DNA of 64,000 nt. Origin: Rhodospirillaceae bacterium. GTDB taxonomy: Bacteria; Pseudomonadota; Alphaproteobacteria; Dongiales; Dongiaceae. The stretch spans positions 62,001 through 126,000 of the forward strand of contig SSEL01000004.1 of assembly GCA_008012315.1 (NCBI GenBank), in the 5' to 3' direction. Below, in pieces: positions 54,493-62,649 of this stretch; the stretch's first letter is position 1, and each line of letters begins with the position of its first letter. Below the pieces are notes generated by a model, which had not been told where the DNA came from, did no database searches, and worked only from the letters and a program-made list of their open reading frames with translations. The position numbers were made by a program, and so were the translations under genes.

Positions 54493-54605
54493 TATTTGAG
54501 CGATTCCAACGTGTTGCAGGAATAGGGCCTTGTTAATGCTCGAGTCGGTAGGGTATTAAAAGCCAGTCCGCGACATCGTCCCGCTCGATCTGCAAGAGGT
54601 TCTCC

Positions 54606-55487
54606 GTGCGCAAGCTGTTTCGTCTTCCCTCCATTCTTGCCGCGATCTTTGCCGGCAGCCTTTGCGCCCCGGCGGCCTTTGCCGCCGATGTGACCTTCAC
54701 CGCGACCATGGGGCATGACGGTGATCAGATTAAGACGCCGGTCACCTGGACGGTCACGAAACTGGACAAAGCAGGCAAGCCGGAAGCCAAACCGACGGCA
54801 GTGCAGACTGGTTCGACATTCCATGGCGCATTGAAAACAGGCCATTACGTCATCTTGGCGCAGAGCCAGGGAATCGCAACGAAGGAGAAGGTTTTCGTCG
54901 GCTCCGACAAGCTTTCCCACAACGTTGTCATGGGCTTGGCCCATATCACGCTGAACATGATCGCCAGCCGTGGCCGCAAGCCCATCACCGAACCGATTGA
55001 ATGGGAAGTCTACACCTATCAGAAGGGAAAGACCGAAGCCGGCGTCATGGTCGACAAGTCCAAGGGGTCGACTGCGAGTTTCTCGCTCATGGCCGGCGGC
55101 TATGTGGTGCGGGCCAAATATAAGGACACCAAAGCCGATCTGGTCGTGCCGCTGATTGCGGGCCAATCTTATGATTATACCATCAATCTCTATGCCGGTT
55201 ACGCCAAGCTGGCTGCGGTTGCCGGCAAGAAGGCCGTCACACAGAAGGTCACGTATCAAATCGTGCGGCAGAAGCCGAACGAGAACGGCGAATATGAATT
55301 GATCGCCGAAAAGGAAGGCGCGACACCGAATGTCATGCTGCGCGAGGGCAATTACGTGTTGATCGCGCGTTACGGCAAGATGTGGGGCCGTGAGGACCTG
55401 GCGGTCCAGGCCGGCCAGACCAAGACGGTTAAGGTGACCGTGCGGGAAGGCGTCGGCGCGCCGATCGTGATATCTTCCGCCAACTGA
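54606..55487 (+). CDS. Secreted protein with three Ig-like repeats
   Basis: 293 residues, GTG start with AAGAGGTT before it. A signal peptide (PSILAAIFAGSLCAPAAFA-AD) leads into three repeats of about 80-90 residues, each with a (P)V/I-TW-x-V or EWEV strand and a G-x-Y-V-I/V-x-A motif: HYVILAQSQG near residue 82, GGYVVRAKYK near 162, GNYVLIARYG near 255. This looks like beta-sandwich or carboxypeptidase-regulatory-like domains exposed in the periplasm. Function unknown. Confidence 0.62.
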   Translation: MRKLFRLPSILAAIFAGSLCAPAAFAADVTFTATMGHDGDQIKTPVTWTVTKLDKAGKPEAKPTAVQTGSTFHGALKTGHYVILAQSQGIATKEKVFVGSDKLSHNVVMGLAHITLNMIASRGRKPITEPIEWEVYTYQKGKTEAGVMVDKSKGSTASFSLMAGGYVVRAKYKDTKADLVVPLIAGQSYDYTINLYAGYAKLAAVAGKKAVTQKVTYQIVRQKPNENGEYELIAEKEGATPNVMLREGNYVLIARYGKMWGREDLAVQAGQTKTVKVTVREGVGAPIVISSAN

Positions 55488-55514
55488 ATTTTCCGAACAG
55501 GTCCTGAAAACCAG

Positions 55515-55542
55515 AAAGGCCGCCTCCGGGCGGCCTTTTTGC
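55515..55542 (+). terminator. Terminator of the secreted protein gene
   Basis: AAAGGCCGCC (55515-55524) and GGCGGCCTTT (55529-55538) pair perfectly with loop TCCG, followed by a T run. Confidence 0.9.
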
Positions 55543-55724
55543 TTGCCGGCCGGACACAGGCGGCTTGCTCAATTCAAAAAACACAATCGCTCATGATTAA
55601 ATTGCGCCGACCGGCTGCTTGTCAGATGTCCGGGGGAGTGTTTGAGTGCTGTGATAACGAAAAGGTTGATGGCCAGCCCGATCAAGGAACCGGTTGGCTG
55701 TCCAATGGCATGGGAGCATGATCG

Positions 55725-57251
55725 ATGTCGCGTGAACAAAGGGTCCGGCGTGAGCGGCGCGGGGGCGATAAAGGCCTGAAACAGTTGCCCTGGCGGCAAT
55801 ACCGCAATCCCTACAAGCCGATCGAGGTCGTGTCGGCAGATCAGCTCGAAGCCATTCATCAGGCGTCCTTGCGGATCCTCGAGTAAATGGGCATCGAATT
55901 CCTCGATGCGGAGGCCCGGGAAATCCTCAAGGAAAAGGGCGCCGATGTGGTGCCCGGTTCCGATCGCGTCCGCCTGGACCGGCATATGGTGAGCGAATAT
56001 GTCGCCAAGGCGCCGTCGCAGTTCACACTGCATGCCCGCAATCCGGCGCACAACCTGATTTTCGGCAAGGACTACATCAATTTCGGGTCGGTCGCCTCGG
56101 CGCCGAATGTCTCGGATCTCGATCGTGGCCGGCGGCCGGGCAATTTCGATGATTACGCCGATCTGATGCGCCTGTGCCAGAGCCTGAACGTGGTGCAGTT
56201 CATCGGCGGCTATCCGGTGGAACCGGCCGATCGTCCGCCCTCGACGCGCCACCTCGATGCGCATTATGCGGCGATCACCCTGACCGACAAGATCTGGCAT
56301 CCCTATTCGCTGGGCCGCCATCGGATCGAGGATGCGATCGAGATGATCTGCATCGCGCGCGGCATCGATAAAGACCAGTTGCGGCGCGAGCCAAGTCTGT
56401 TCTCCATCGTCAACAGCAATTCTCCGCTGCGTCTCGATATCCCGATGCTGCAGGGCCTGATGGCGATGGCACGCCACGGACAGCCGGTGGTGCTGACCCC
56501 CTTTACCTTGAGCGGCGCCATGGCGCCCGCGACGATTGCCGGTGCCCTGGCGCAGCAGAATGCCGAGGCCCTGGCGGGCATTGCTTTCATTCAGATGGTC
56601 AATCCCGGCGCGCCCTGCGTCTATGGTGGCTTCACCTCGAATGTCGATATGAAGACCGGCGCCCCGGCCTTCGGCACGCCGGAATATACCCGTGCCGCGC
56701 TGGTCGGCGGGCAATTGGCGCGCAAGCACGGCCTGCCTTACCGCTCAAGCAATGCCTGCGCCGCCAATGCCGTCGATGCCCAGGCGGCCTATGAATCGGA
56801 GATGTCGATCTGGGGCGCCGTCATGGGCCACGCCAATCTCATTCTACACGGCGCCGGCTGGATGGAGGGCGGCCTGGTTGCGTCCTTCGAGAAGATGATC
56901 GTCGATGCCGAGATCATCCAGCATATGGGCGAGTTCCTGCAGCCGCTGGAGGTCAATGACGACACGCTCGGCCTCGATGCCATCCGTGAAGTCGGTCCGG
57001 GCGGCCACTTCTTCGGCTGTGCGCATACCTTGGCGCGGTATGAGACCGCTTTCTATGCGCCGATCCTGTCGGATTGGCGGAACTTCGAGAACTGGCGACT
57101 GGCCGGCGGGCTGGATACCGCCCAACGTGCGAATAACCTGTGGAAGCAGATATTGCGCGACTACACACCACCGGCCCTCGATCCTGCCCGCGATGAAGCG
57201 CTGCAAGCCTTTGTCGCCAAGCGCAAGGAAGAGGGCGGGGTGCCGGCTTAA
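55725..57251 (+). pseudogene. MttB-family methyltransferase gene interrupted by TAA at codon 54
   Basis: The gene starts at ATG 55725 (GGGAG eight bases before) and encodes 53 residues ending in QASLRILE, then TAA at 55884-55886, directly followed by ATGGGCATCGAATTC, which encodes MGIEFLDAEAREIL and runs 454 codons to 57251. The intact paralogue at 38679 reads TILQEVGIEF at the same place, with Glu where the stop sits, so one G-to-T change (GAA to TAA) would explain it. All remaining barrel segments are intact (FTLSGAMAPATIAGALAQ, GGFTSNVDMKTGAPAFG). Either recent pseudogene, sequencing error or reinitiation at 55887. The stop is TAA, not amber, and is N-terminal. Confidence 0.85.
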
Positions 57252-57278
57252 GCCGGCATCTCGGTTGCCGGAGACAAC

Positions 57279-58226
57279 CTAATCCGATTGCGGATGCAAC
57301 AGCGGTTCCTTCGCCGTGAAGGCGTGGCGCCCGAATAATCGGCGATAGCCGGGCACGACATAGTGTTCGGCTTGGGCAGTCAGCTCCGGCTTACGCAGGC
57401 GATAGCGTGCCGGCCGCTTGTACCAGGCAAGGCCCGGTTCGTCGTGATGCACGACATGCAGGTTGTTATAGAGGAAGAGCCAGCTCCAGAACCGGCCCGC
57501 CTCGCAGATCACTGTGCGGCCCCTGATGGATGCATGGGCGCGATGTTCGGCAAAGGAACGCACCAAGGCGAGCGCCGTGCCGGGATAGGCAAATCCGAGC
57601 ACATAAACCCAAAGCGGAATGCCACAAACAACCAGCACCCAGTAGAGGATCAAGGCGGCCGCCGGCAAATGCCATGCCCAGGCCCGCAAAACGGCGAGGT
57701 TGCAGCGCAGCAGCGCATTGGTCAGGTCGTGTAAGCCCATCACCGCATAGTAGATCGGTCCGAAAATCATGCGGCCCAGCAGCGGCCGCATCGCTTGGCG
57801 CATCAGCCGATGGAAGGGCGACATCGCCAGCCATTGCGTCTGGGTGAGGTAATTGGATTCCGGATCGATCGAGGGATTGGTCAGGTTTTCGTCGATATGG
57901 TGCTGGAGATGGGCGCTGCGATAATTGAGATAAGGCAACCAGAGCCAGAGCGGCCAGCCGACAATAAAGCTGTTCACAGCCGTCCAGCGGGTCGGATAGC
58001 CATGCGTGCCTTCGTGCTGCAACGATCCGTGAAAAGCAACGATGACGGTGCCGAGCGGACAGACGACCCACCAGGGCAGATAATGATAGGAAAAGGTGAT
58101 GAGGAGGAAGGAAAAGTAAATCCCGTACGCCAAAGTCAGAGTTGGCCAATCGATCCGATACGCATGGCGACCGAAGTCACCTTTTCTCTGGCCGGCACCA
58201 AGGACCGGCGGCATACGCGTTTCCAT
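57279..58226 (-). CDS. Membrane fatty acid desaturase-type protein
   Basis: 315 residues with four hydrophobic segments. The three His boxes of membrane diiron desaturases are seen: HEGTH, HLQHH and HVVHH (in LHVVHHDEPG), which suit a desaturase or hydroxylase of the fatty acid type. It converges on the interrupted MttB gene with a 27 bp gap. Substrate unknown; chain desaturation of membrane lipids is the default family role. Confidence 0.8.
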   Translation of the reverse strand: METRMPPVLGAGQRKGDFGRHAYRIDWPTLTLAYGIYFSFLLITFSYHYLPWWVVCPLGTVIVAFHGSLQHEGTHGYPTRWTAVNSFIVGWPLWLWLPYLNYRSAHLQHHIDENLTNPSIDPESNYLTQTQWLAMSPFHRLMRQAMRPLLGRMIFGPIYYAVMGLHDLTNALLRCNLAVLRAWAWHLPAAALILYWVLVVCGIPLWVYVLGFAYPGTALALVRSFAEHRAHASIRGRTVICEAGRFWSWLFLYNNLHVVHHDEPGLAWYKRPARYRLRKPELTAQAEHYVVPGYRRLFGRHAFTAKEPLLHPQSD

Positions 58227-58310
58227 TTTCCTCTGTTATACACGCCTGTATATACAAGTAATAACCGCTTGACGAATTGGGATCAAGCGGCAAGTTGCAA
58301 CCAAGCTTAA

Positions 58311-59291
58311 ATGTCGTCGGTTAAGAAAAGCATAGCGACCGATTGGGTGACAGCGAGATTAACTGGGGAGGGCCTGAAGTTGAGCTCAATACCGGCAACC
58401 GCCCTGGCGGAAATTCAACCCACTGATCGGCACGCCTCGGGGCAGTGCCTGTGCGGCGCTGTGCGCTATGAGATCGAGGGGGCCCTCTCGCCGCCTTCGG
58501 CCTGCCACTGTGGCATGTGCCGGCGGCATCACGGCGCTTTAGGCGTTTTTACCGGTGCGCCGGTGACGGCCTTCCGCATCCATGGCGCGGATCATGTCGG
58601 CTGGTACCGTTCGTCGCCCGAAGCCGAACGTGGCTTCTGCCGGCAATGCGGTAGCAAATTATTCTGGCGGCAGATCGATAGCGACCGGCTGGATGTGACG
58701 ATGGGAAGCTTGCACGAGCCGAGCGGCCTGCAGCTCGATCATCATATCTGGGTCGCCCATCGCGGGGATTATTACGACATCGCCGATGGCCTGCCGAAAT
58801 ATGCGGAATCCGCTGTCGGTCATGGGGACCGCGCGGTACTGGAAGGGCATCGGCCGGCACCGGTTCCCTCGGTGCATGAGGGTGGCTGCCTGTGCGGTGC
58901 GATCCGTTTCAAAGTCTCTGGCAATATGCGCGACGTCGTTGTTTGCCATTGCGGCCAGTGCCGGCATTGGCATGGCCACGCGGCCGATTACAGTGCGGCG
59001 CGAACGGCCGAGATGACCTTGCAGGGTGAAGCCGCACTTTCCTGGTATATCTCGTCGCCAGGCGCAGAACGCGGCTTCTGTCGACATTGCGGCACGAGCC
59101 TGTTCTGGCGCGCCGCGACCGAGGGGGCAGCACCAGCCAAGATTTCCATATCGGCGGGAGCACTTGACGGTCCGACAGGGTTGCAGACGGTCAGGCATAT
59201 TTTCGTGACAGACCTCCCCGATTACTACGACATCCCAGGCGATGCGGCACGTGATGCCGGCAGCATGGCATCCAACCCGGTGGCATTCTGA
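58311..59291 (+). CDS. Protein with two tandem GFA (glutathione-dependent formaldehyde-activating type) domains
   Basis: 326 residues with two GFA-type zinc domains in tandem: CLCGAVRYE, CHCGMCRRHHG and CRQCGSKLFW in the first, CLCGAIRFK, CHCGQCRHWHG and CRHCGTSLFW in the second. Most family members carry a single domain. The namesake enzyme activates formaldehyde with glutathione; most relatives are uncharacterised. The surrounding demethylation pathway produces formaldehyde, which makes the name plausible, but this is inference. No strong ribosome site for ATG 58311. Confidence 0.78.
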   Translation: MSSVKKSIATDWVTARLTGEGLKLSSIPATALAEIQPTDRHASGQCLCGAVRYEIEGALSPPSACHCGMCRRHHGALGVFTGAPVTAFRIHGADHVGWYRSSPEAERGFCRQCGSKLFWRQIDSDRLDVTMGSLHEPSGLQLDHHIWVAHRGDYYDIADGLPKYAESAVGHGDRAVLEGHRPAPVPSVHEGGCLCGAIRFKVSGNMRDVVVCHCGQCRHWHGHAADYSAARTAEMTLQGEAALSWYISSPGAERGFCRHCGTSLFWRAATEGAAPAKISISAGALDGPTGLQTVRHIFVTDLPDYYDIPGDAARDAGSMASNPVAF

Positions 59292-59311
59292 ATAAAAGGA
59301 AAGATTGCCAC

Positions 59312-60115
59312 ATGATCATGGGTTTGCCGATGTATGCCTTGCCGGAAGTGTCGCGGGCGACACTGGATTGGTGGATCGGTCTCTGTCGCCATTTCCGCCA
59401 GGCCGGCATCGATGATTTGCCGCTGACGATGGTGGAGCCGGGCGATCTATACGAGCATTGGCGCCAGCCATCTCTTCTGTTCACCCAGACCTGCGGTTAT
59501 CCGCTCACCCACAATCTGGCCGGTCAGGTGCAACTGGTGGCGACGCCATGTTACCGGGCGCCTGGATGCGAGGGATCCACGTATCGGAGTTTTGTCGTCG
59601 TCCGGGATGATGACGCGATCGAAGACCTGGAGGATCTAAAAGGCAAACGCGTGGCCTTCAACAGCCGGGATTCCCAGTCGGGCTACAATTGCCTGCGCCA
59701 TCTCATTGCGCCTTTGGCGCAAGCGGGCCGTTTTTTTGAGATGGCGGTGGAAACTGGCGGCCATCGAAGATCGCTTGCCGCCGTGCGGCAGGGCAAGGCG
59801 GATGTCGCCTCGATCGATTGCGTCAGCTATGCGTTGATTGCTGCGGTTGCGCCCGGCGAGGTTGCCGGCATTCGTGTCTTGTGTGAGAGCGCGCTGGCGC
59901 CGAACCTGCCTTACATCACGGATGCGGCGACATCGGCACAGAAGCTCGCCCGGTTGCAAGACGGCTTGCGCGCTGCAGTCGCAGATCCTCAGTTGGCAGC
60001 GACGCGCGAGACCCTGCTTATCAAGGATGTTACGGTCTTGCATCGCGACGTCTATGACGTGATTTTGTCAATGGAACGTGCTGCAATCGACGCCGGATAT
60101 CGGGATTTGGATTAG
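59312..60115 (+). CDS. PhnD-family substrate-binding protein without signal peptide
   Basis: 267 residues. The PhnD-like type 2 periplasmic binding fold is seen in the LLFTQTCGYPLTHNLAGQVQLVATPCY, DLKGKRVAFNSRDSQSGYNCLRHLI and AVRQGKADVASIDCVSYAL segments. The protein starts MIMGLPMYALPEV with no signal peptide, so it is either cytoplasmic (a sensor or chaperone) or misstarted; the family is normally exported. No phosphonate permease or ATPase adjoins. Co-transcribed with the GFA and DMT genes (20 and 4 bp gaps). Confidence 0.75.
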   Translation: MIMGLPMYALPEVSRATLDWWIGLCRHFRQAGIDDLPLTMVEPGDLYEHWRQPSLLFTQTCGYPLTHNLAGQVQLVATPCYRAPGCEGSTYRSFVVVRDDDAIEDLEDLKGKRVAFNSRDSQSGYNCLRHLIAPLAQAGRFFEMAVETGGHRRSLAAVRQGKADVASIDCVSYALIAAVAPGEVAGIRVLCESALAPNLPYITDAATSAQKLARLQDGLRAAVADPQLAATRETLLIKDVTVLHRDVYDVILSMERAAIDAGYRDLD

Positions 60116-60119
60116 ACCC

Positions 60120-61061
60120 ATGCCAGCAATGAATAAAAAGAACGGGACGACCCTGCCGATGATCGCGGTGCTGGTTGCTGCGGCACTTTGGGGCAGCTTC
60201 TGGATCCCGTTGCGTCAGATTACGGAAACCGGCATTTCCGGCGCCTGGGCAACGATGCTGGTTTATGGCGGCCCACTGCTGCTGATGTTGCCGGTTGTTC
60301 TTCTCCGTTGGAACCGGATCGGCAGCTTCGGGTTGGGCGCCCTTTGGGTCGGCGGTGCATCGGGCATATGCAACACGTTTTACGGCATGGGCTTCATTGA
60401 GGGAGAAGTCAGCAAGGTCATGCTGCTTTTCTATCTCAACCCGATCTGGGCCGCCTTGCTGGAACGGACGATCCTGAAAACCCCGATCGCGCGTTCACGC
60501 CTGCTGACGATCCTGCTGGGCTTTCTCGGCATGGCCGTGCTGGTCAGCGGCAATGGCTCGCTCCTGCCGCTGCCGCGCAACATCTCCGAATGGTTCGGCG
60601 TCATCGCCGGGTTCTTCTGGGCCCTCAGCATGGTGGGCATGCGGTATACGGGTGAGGGGGATATCATCCCGAAATCCTGCTACCAGTTCCTCATCGGCCT
60701 CGTGGGCTGCGGCATCATCCTGGTATCAGGTTTGTTCCCGGGTGAGCTGCTGCCGCCACCAGGCCAGTTTGCCGCCGCCATGCCCTGGACCGCCATTACC
60801 GTCTTCCTGTGGATCTTCCCGACCATGCTTCTGGCTTTCTGGGGGATCAGCTTCATGTCACCCTCGAAAGCATCCATCCTCTTCATGCTGGAAGCGATTG
60901 TCGGCGTGGTCTCGGCGGCCATCCTGACGGATGAGCCGTTCGGCTGGCGCGAGATCGTCGGCGGCCTGCTGATCCTTAGCGCCGCCTTGTTCGATATCCT
61001 GTTTACCGGCGGCGATTCAGATACGGTGAACGGCAACTGCAAACTGGAAGCAGCGGAATAG
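60120..61061 (+). CDS. EamA-family DMT transporter
   Basis: 313 residues with ten hydrophobic segments, first EamA repeat starting at LVAAALWGSFWIPLRQITE and the second near ISEWFGVIAGFFWALSMVGMRYTGEG. ATG at 60120; a second Met follows at 60129. Overlaps into tusA at 61062 with no gap. Substrate unknown; membership of the GFA-PhnD-TusA unit is the only context. Confidence 0.8.
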   Translation: MPAMNKKNGTTLPMIAVLVAAALWGSFWIPLRQITETGISGAWATMLVYGGPLLLMLPVVLLRWNRIGSFGLGALWVGGASGICNTFYGMGFIEGEVSKVMLLFYLNPIWAALLERTILKTPIARSRLLTILLGFLGMAVLVSGNGSLLPLPRNISEWFGVIAGFFWALSMVGMRYTGEGDIIPKSCYQFLIGLVGCGIILVSGLFPGELLPPPGQFAAAMPWTAITVFLWIFPTMLLAFWGISFMSPSKASILFMLEAIVGVVSAAILTDEPFGWREIVGGLLILSAALFDILFTGGDSDTVNGNCKLEAAE

Positions 61062-61295
61062 ATGGCGAAGATTTTCGATGCGCGCGGCATGAAATGCCCC
61101 TTGCCAGTTTTGAAGGCGCGCCGGTTACTGAGGGATATGGAACCGGGCGATATCCTGGAAATCCAGGCGACCGATCCCGGGGCGCCGGCGGATTTCATCC
61201 ATTTCTCCGAGACCACCGGAAATCGATTGCTCGAGACCCGGGAAGAGGATGGATTGTTCATCATCCGCCTGGAGGTCGCTTCGCGTCCCGAATGA
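61062..61295 (+). CDS. TusA-family sulfurtransferase
   Basis: 77 residues. The conserved DARGMKCPLPVLKARRLLRDM with the catalytic Cys in CPLP, followed by GDILEIQATDPGAPADFIHFSETTG, defines the TusA/YedF family, which carries persulfide sulfur to other proteins. It begins immediately at the end of the DMT gene. Role with its neighbours is unclear. Confidence 0.88.
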   Translation: MAKIFDARGMKCPLPVLKARRLLRDMEPGDILEIQATDPGAPADFIHFSETTGNRLLETREEDGLFIIRLEVASRPE

Positions 61296-61307
61296 CTCTG
61301 CTGCGCC

Positions 61308-62375
61308 CTAGATCAGATTGCGGACCGACAGCTCGTCTTTGATATAGGCATAGAAAATCGGCGCGGCGATAACACCGGGTATGCCGAAGGCGGCCTCCAT
61401 CACCAGCATGGCCAAGAGCAGTTCCCAGGCGCGGGCGCGGATCTGGGTCCCGATGATGCGCGCATTGATGAAATATTCCAGTTTGTGAATCAGCACCAGG
61501 AAGACCAGCGAACCTGCCGCTGCCAGGAATGAGGCGCTCAGGCTGACAATGACGATGATCGTATTGGAGATGAGATTGCCGATAACCGGTATCAGCCCGG
61601 CCATGAATGTGACGGCGATCATCGTTTTCTTGAGTGGCAGATCCACACCGAAAAACGGCAACAGAACAATCAGATAAATACCCGTAAAAATGGTGTTAAG
61701 CGCCGATATGCGTACTTGAGCGAAGACCACCCGGCGAAAGGCGGTGCCGAGAAAGCTCAGCCGGTCCCGCATGGCGCGTCCCAGCGGCTTCGGTTCTGCG
61801 GTCATGATGCCGGTGCTGATGGCGATCATGCCGCCGATAATCATGCCGATCAGAATACGGACGAAAATCCTGCCGAAATTCTCGCCGACCTGTCGCAGGT
61901 CGCTGGCGTGAACGCGCAGCCAGTCCGAAGCGGTGGCGCGAAGATCCTCGACATTCGCCGGCAGGTAATGCTGTGCCCAAGGCGGAAAATGAATACGCGC
62001 GGCATCGATGATGTCAGCCATTTTCTGCAGCAGCAGAAAAGGGCTGTCGGATCTGTCGGTGATCATAATGGCTACCGAGCCGATCGCCAGGAGCAGCAGC
62101 AAGGTAACGAAAGTGGCAAGCAGGCTCAGGGCAATGACTTTGCCGGCACGATAGGTGACACCGAAGCTCCGGTGGCGAATGCCGGCCATTTGCACCAGTT
62201 CATAAACCAGCAGCCCCGGCAAGAGACTGGTCAGGAGACCGAGATAAAGAACGAGGAAAAGGCCGATCCCCATCAGGATCCAGGCGGTGATGTTGTATTT
62301 CAACGAATGATCGGCGAGGTCCGTACTGAGATGATCGGTGGCAAATACCGTACTACCCTGGTCCTGATCCCGCAT
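61308..62375 (-). CDS. AI-2E/PerM-family transporter
   Basis: 355 residues with seven or eight hydrophobic segments. Family stretches: ALNTIFTGIYLIVLLPFFGVDLPLKKTMIAVTFMAGLIPVIGNLISNTIIVIVSLSA and the C-terminal AFGIPGVIAAPIFYAYIKDEL. Members move autoinducer-2 or act as sodium/proton antiporters; which applies is unknown. Convergent with tusA over a 12 bp gap. Confidence 0.82.
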   Translation of the reverse strand: MRDQDQGSTVFATDHLSTDLADHSLKYNITAWILMGIGLFLVLYLGLLTSLLPGLLVYELVQMAGIRHRSFGVTYRAGKVIALSLLATFVTLLLLLAIGSVAIMITDRSDSPFLLLQKMADIIDAARIHFPPWAQHYLPANVEDLRATASDWLRVHASDLRQVGENFGRIFVRILIGMIIGGMIAISTGIMTAEPKPLGRAMRDRLSFLGTAFRRVVFAQVRISALNTIFTGIYLIVLLPFFGVDLPLKKTMIAVTFMAGLIPVIGNLISNTIIVIVSLSASFLAAAGSLVFLVLIHKLEYFINARIIGTQIRARAWELLLAMLVMEAAFGIPGVIAAPIFYAYIKDELSVRNLI

Positions 62376-62649
62376 TGGCCTGCCTGACGATGACTGGTAA
62401 TCGACTGTTATTGCGCGATCTTAGGGTGCTGCCTACTGACTGTGCAAGCAAAGCCGGCCGGTGGCGATTTCGGGCCGTGTCTCAACCTATTATTTCACAT
62501 TTCCACAAGTGACAATTCCTAGTTGATGCCTCCTTTATGGAGGGGCATAGTTAAGACAGCTTTAAAAAGCACCTGCGATTCAAGAATGGCCGCCGGCTCG
62601 CGGGGCGGTGGGCGGAAATAAGAATTTTATCAATCGAGAGGGGAACATA
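62376..62649. other. Intergenic region upstream of the peptide-type binding protein
   Basis: 274 bp without a gene. Contains a short GAGGGGAA ribosome site just before the next start and AT-rich stretches near 62510 that could hold its promoter. Nothing else was seen. Confidence 0.5.

Noticed and set aside
55884-55886. In-frame TAA as a recoded residue (pyrrolysine or selenocysteine)
   Set aside because: Pyrrolysine uses TAG and sits mid-protein in MttB; selenocysteine uses TGA. No recoding genes are present and the position matches an ordinary Glu in the paralogue.
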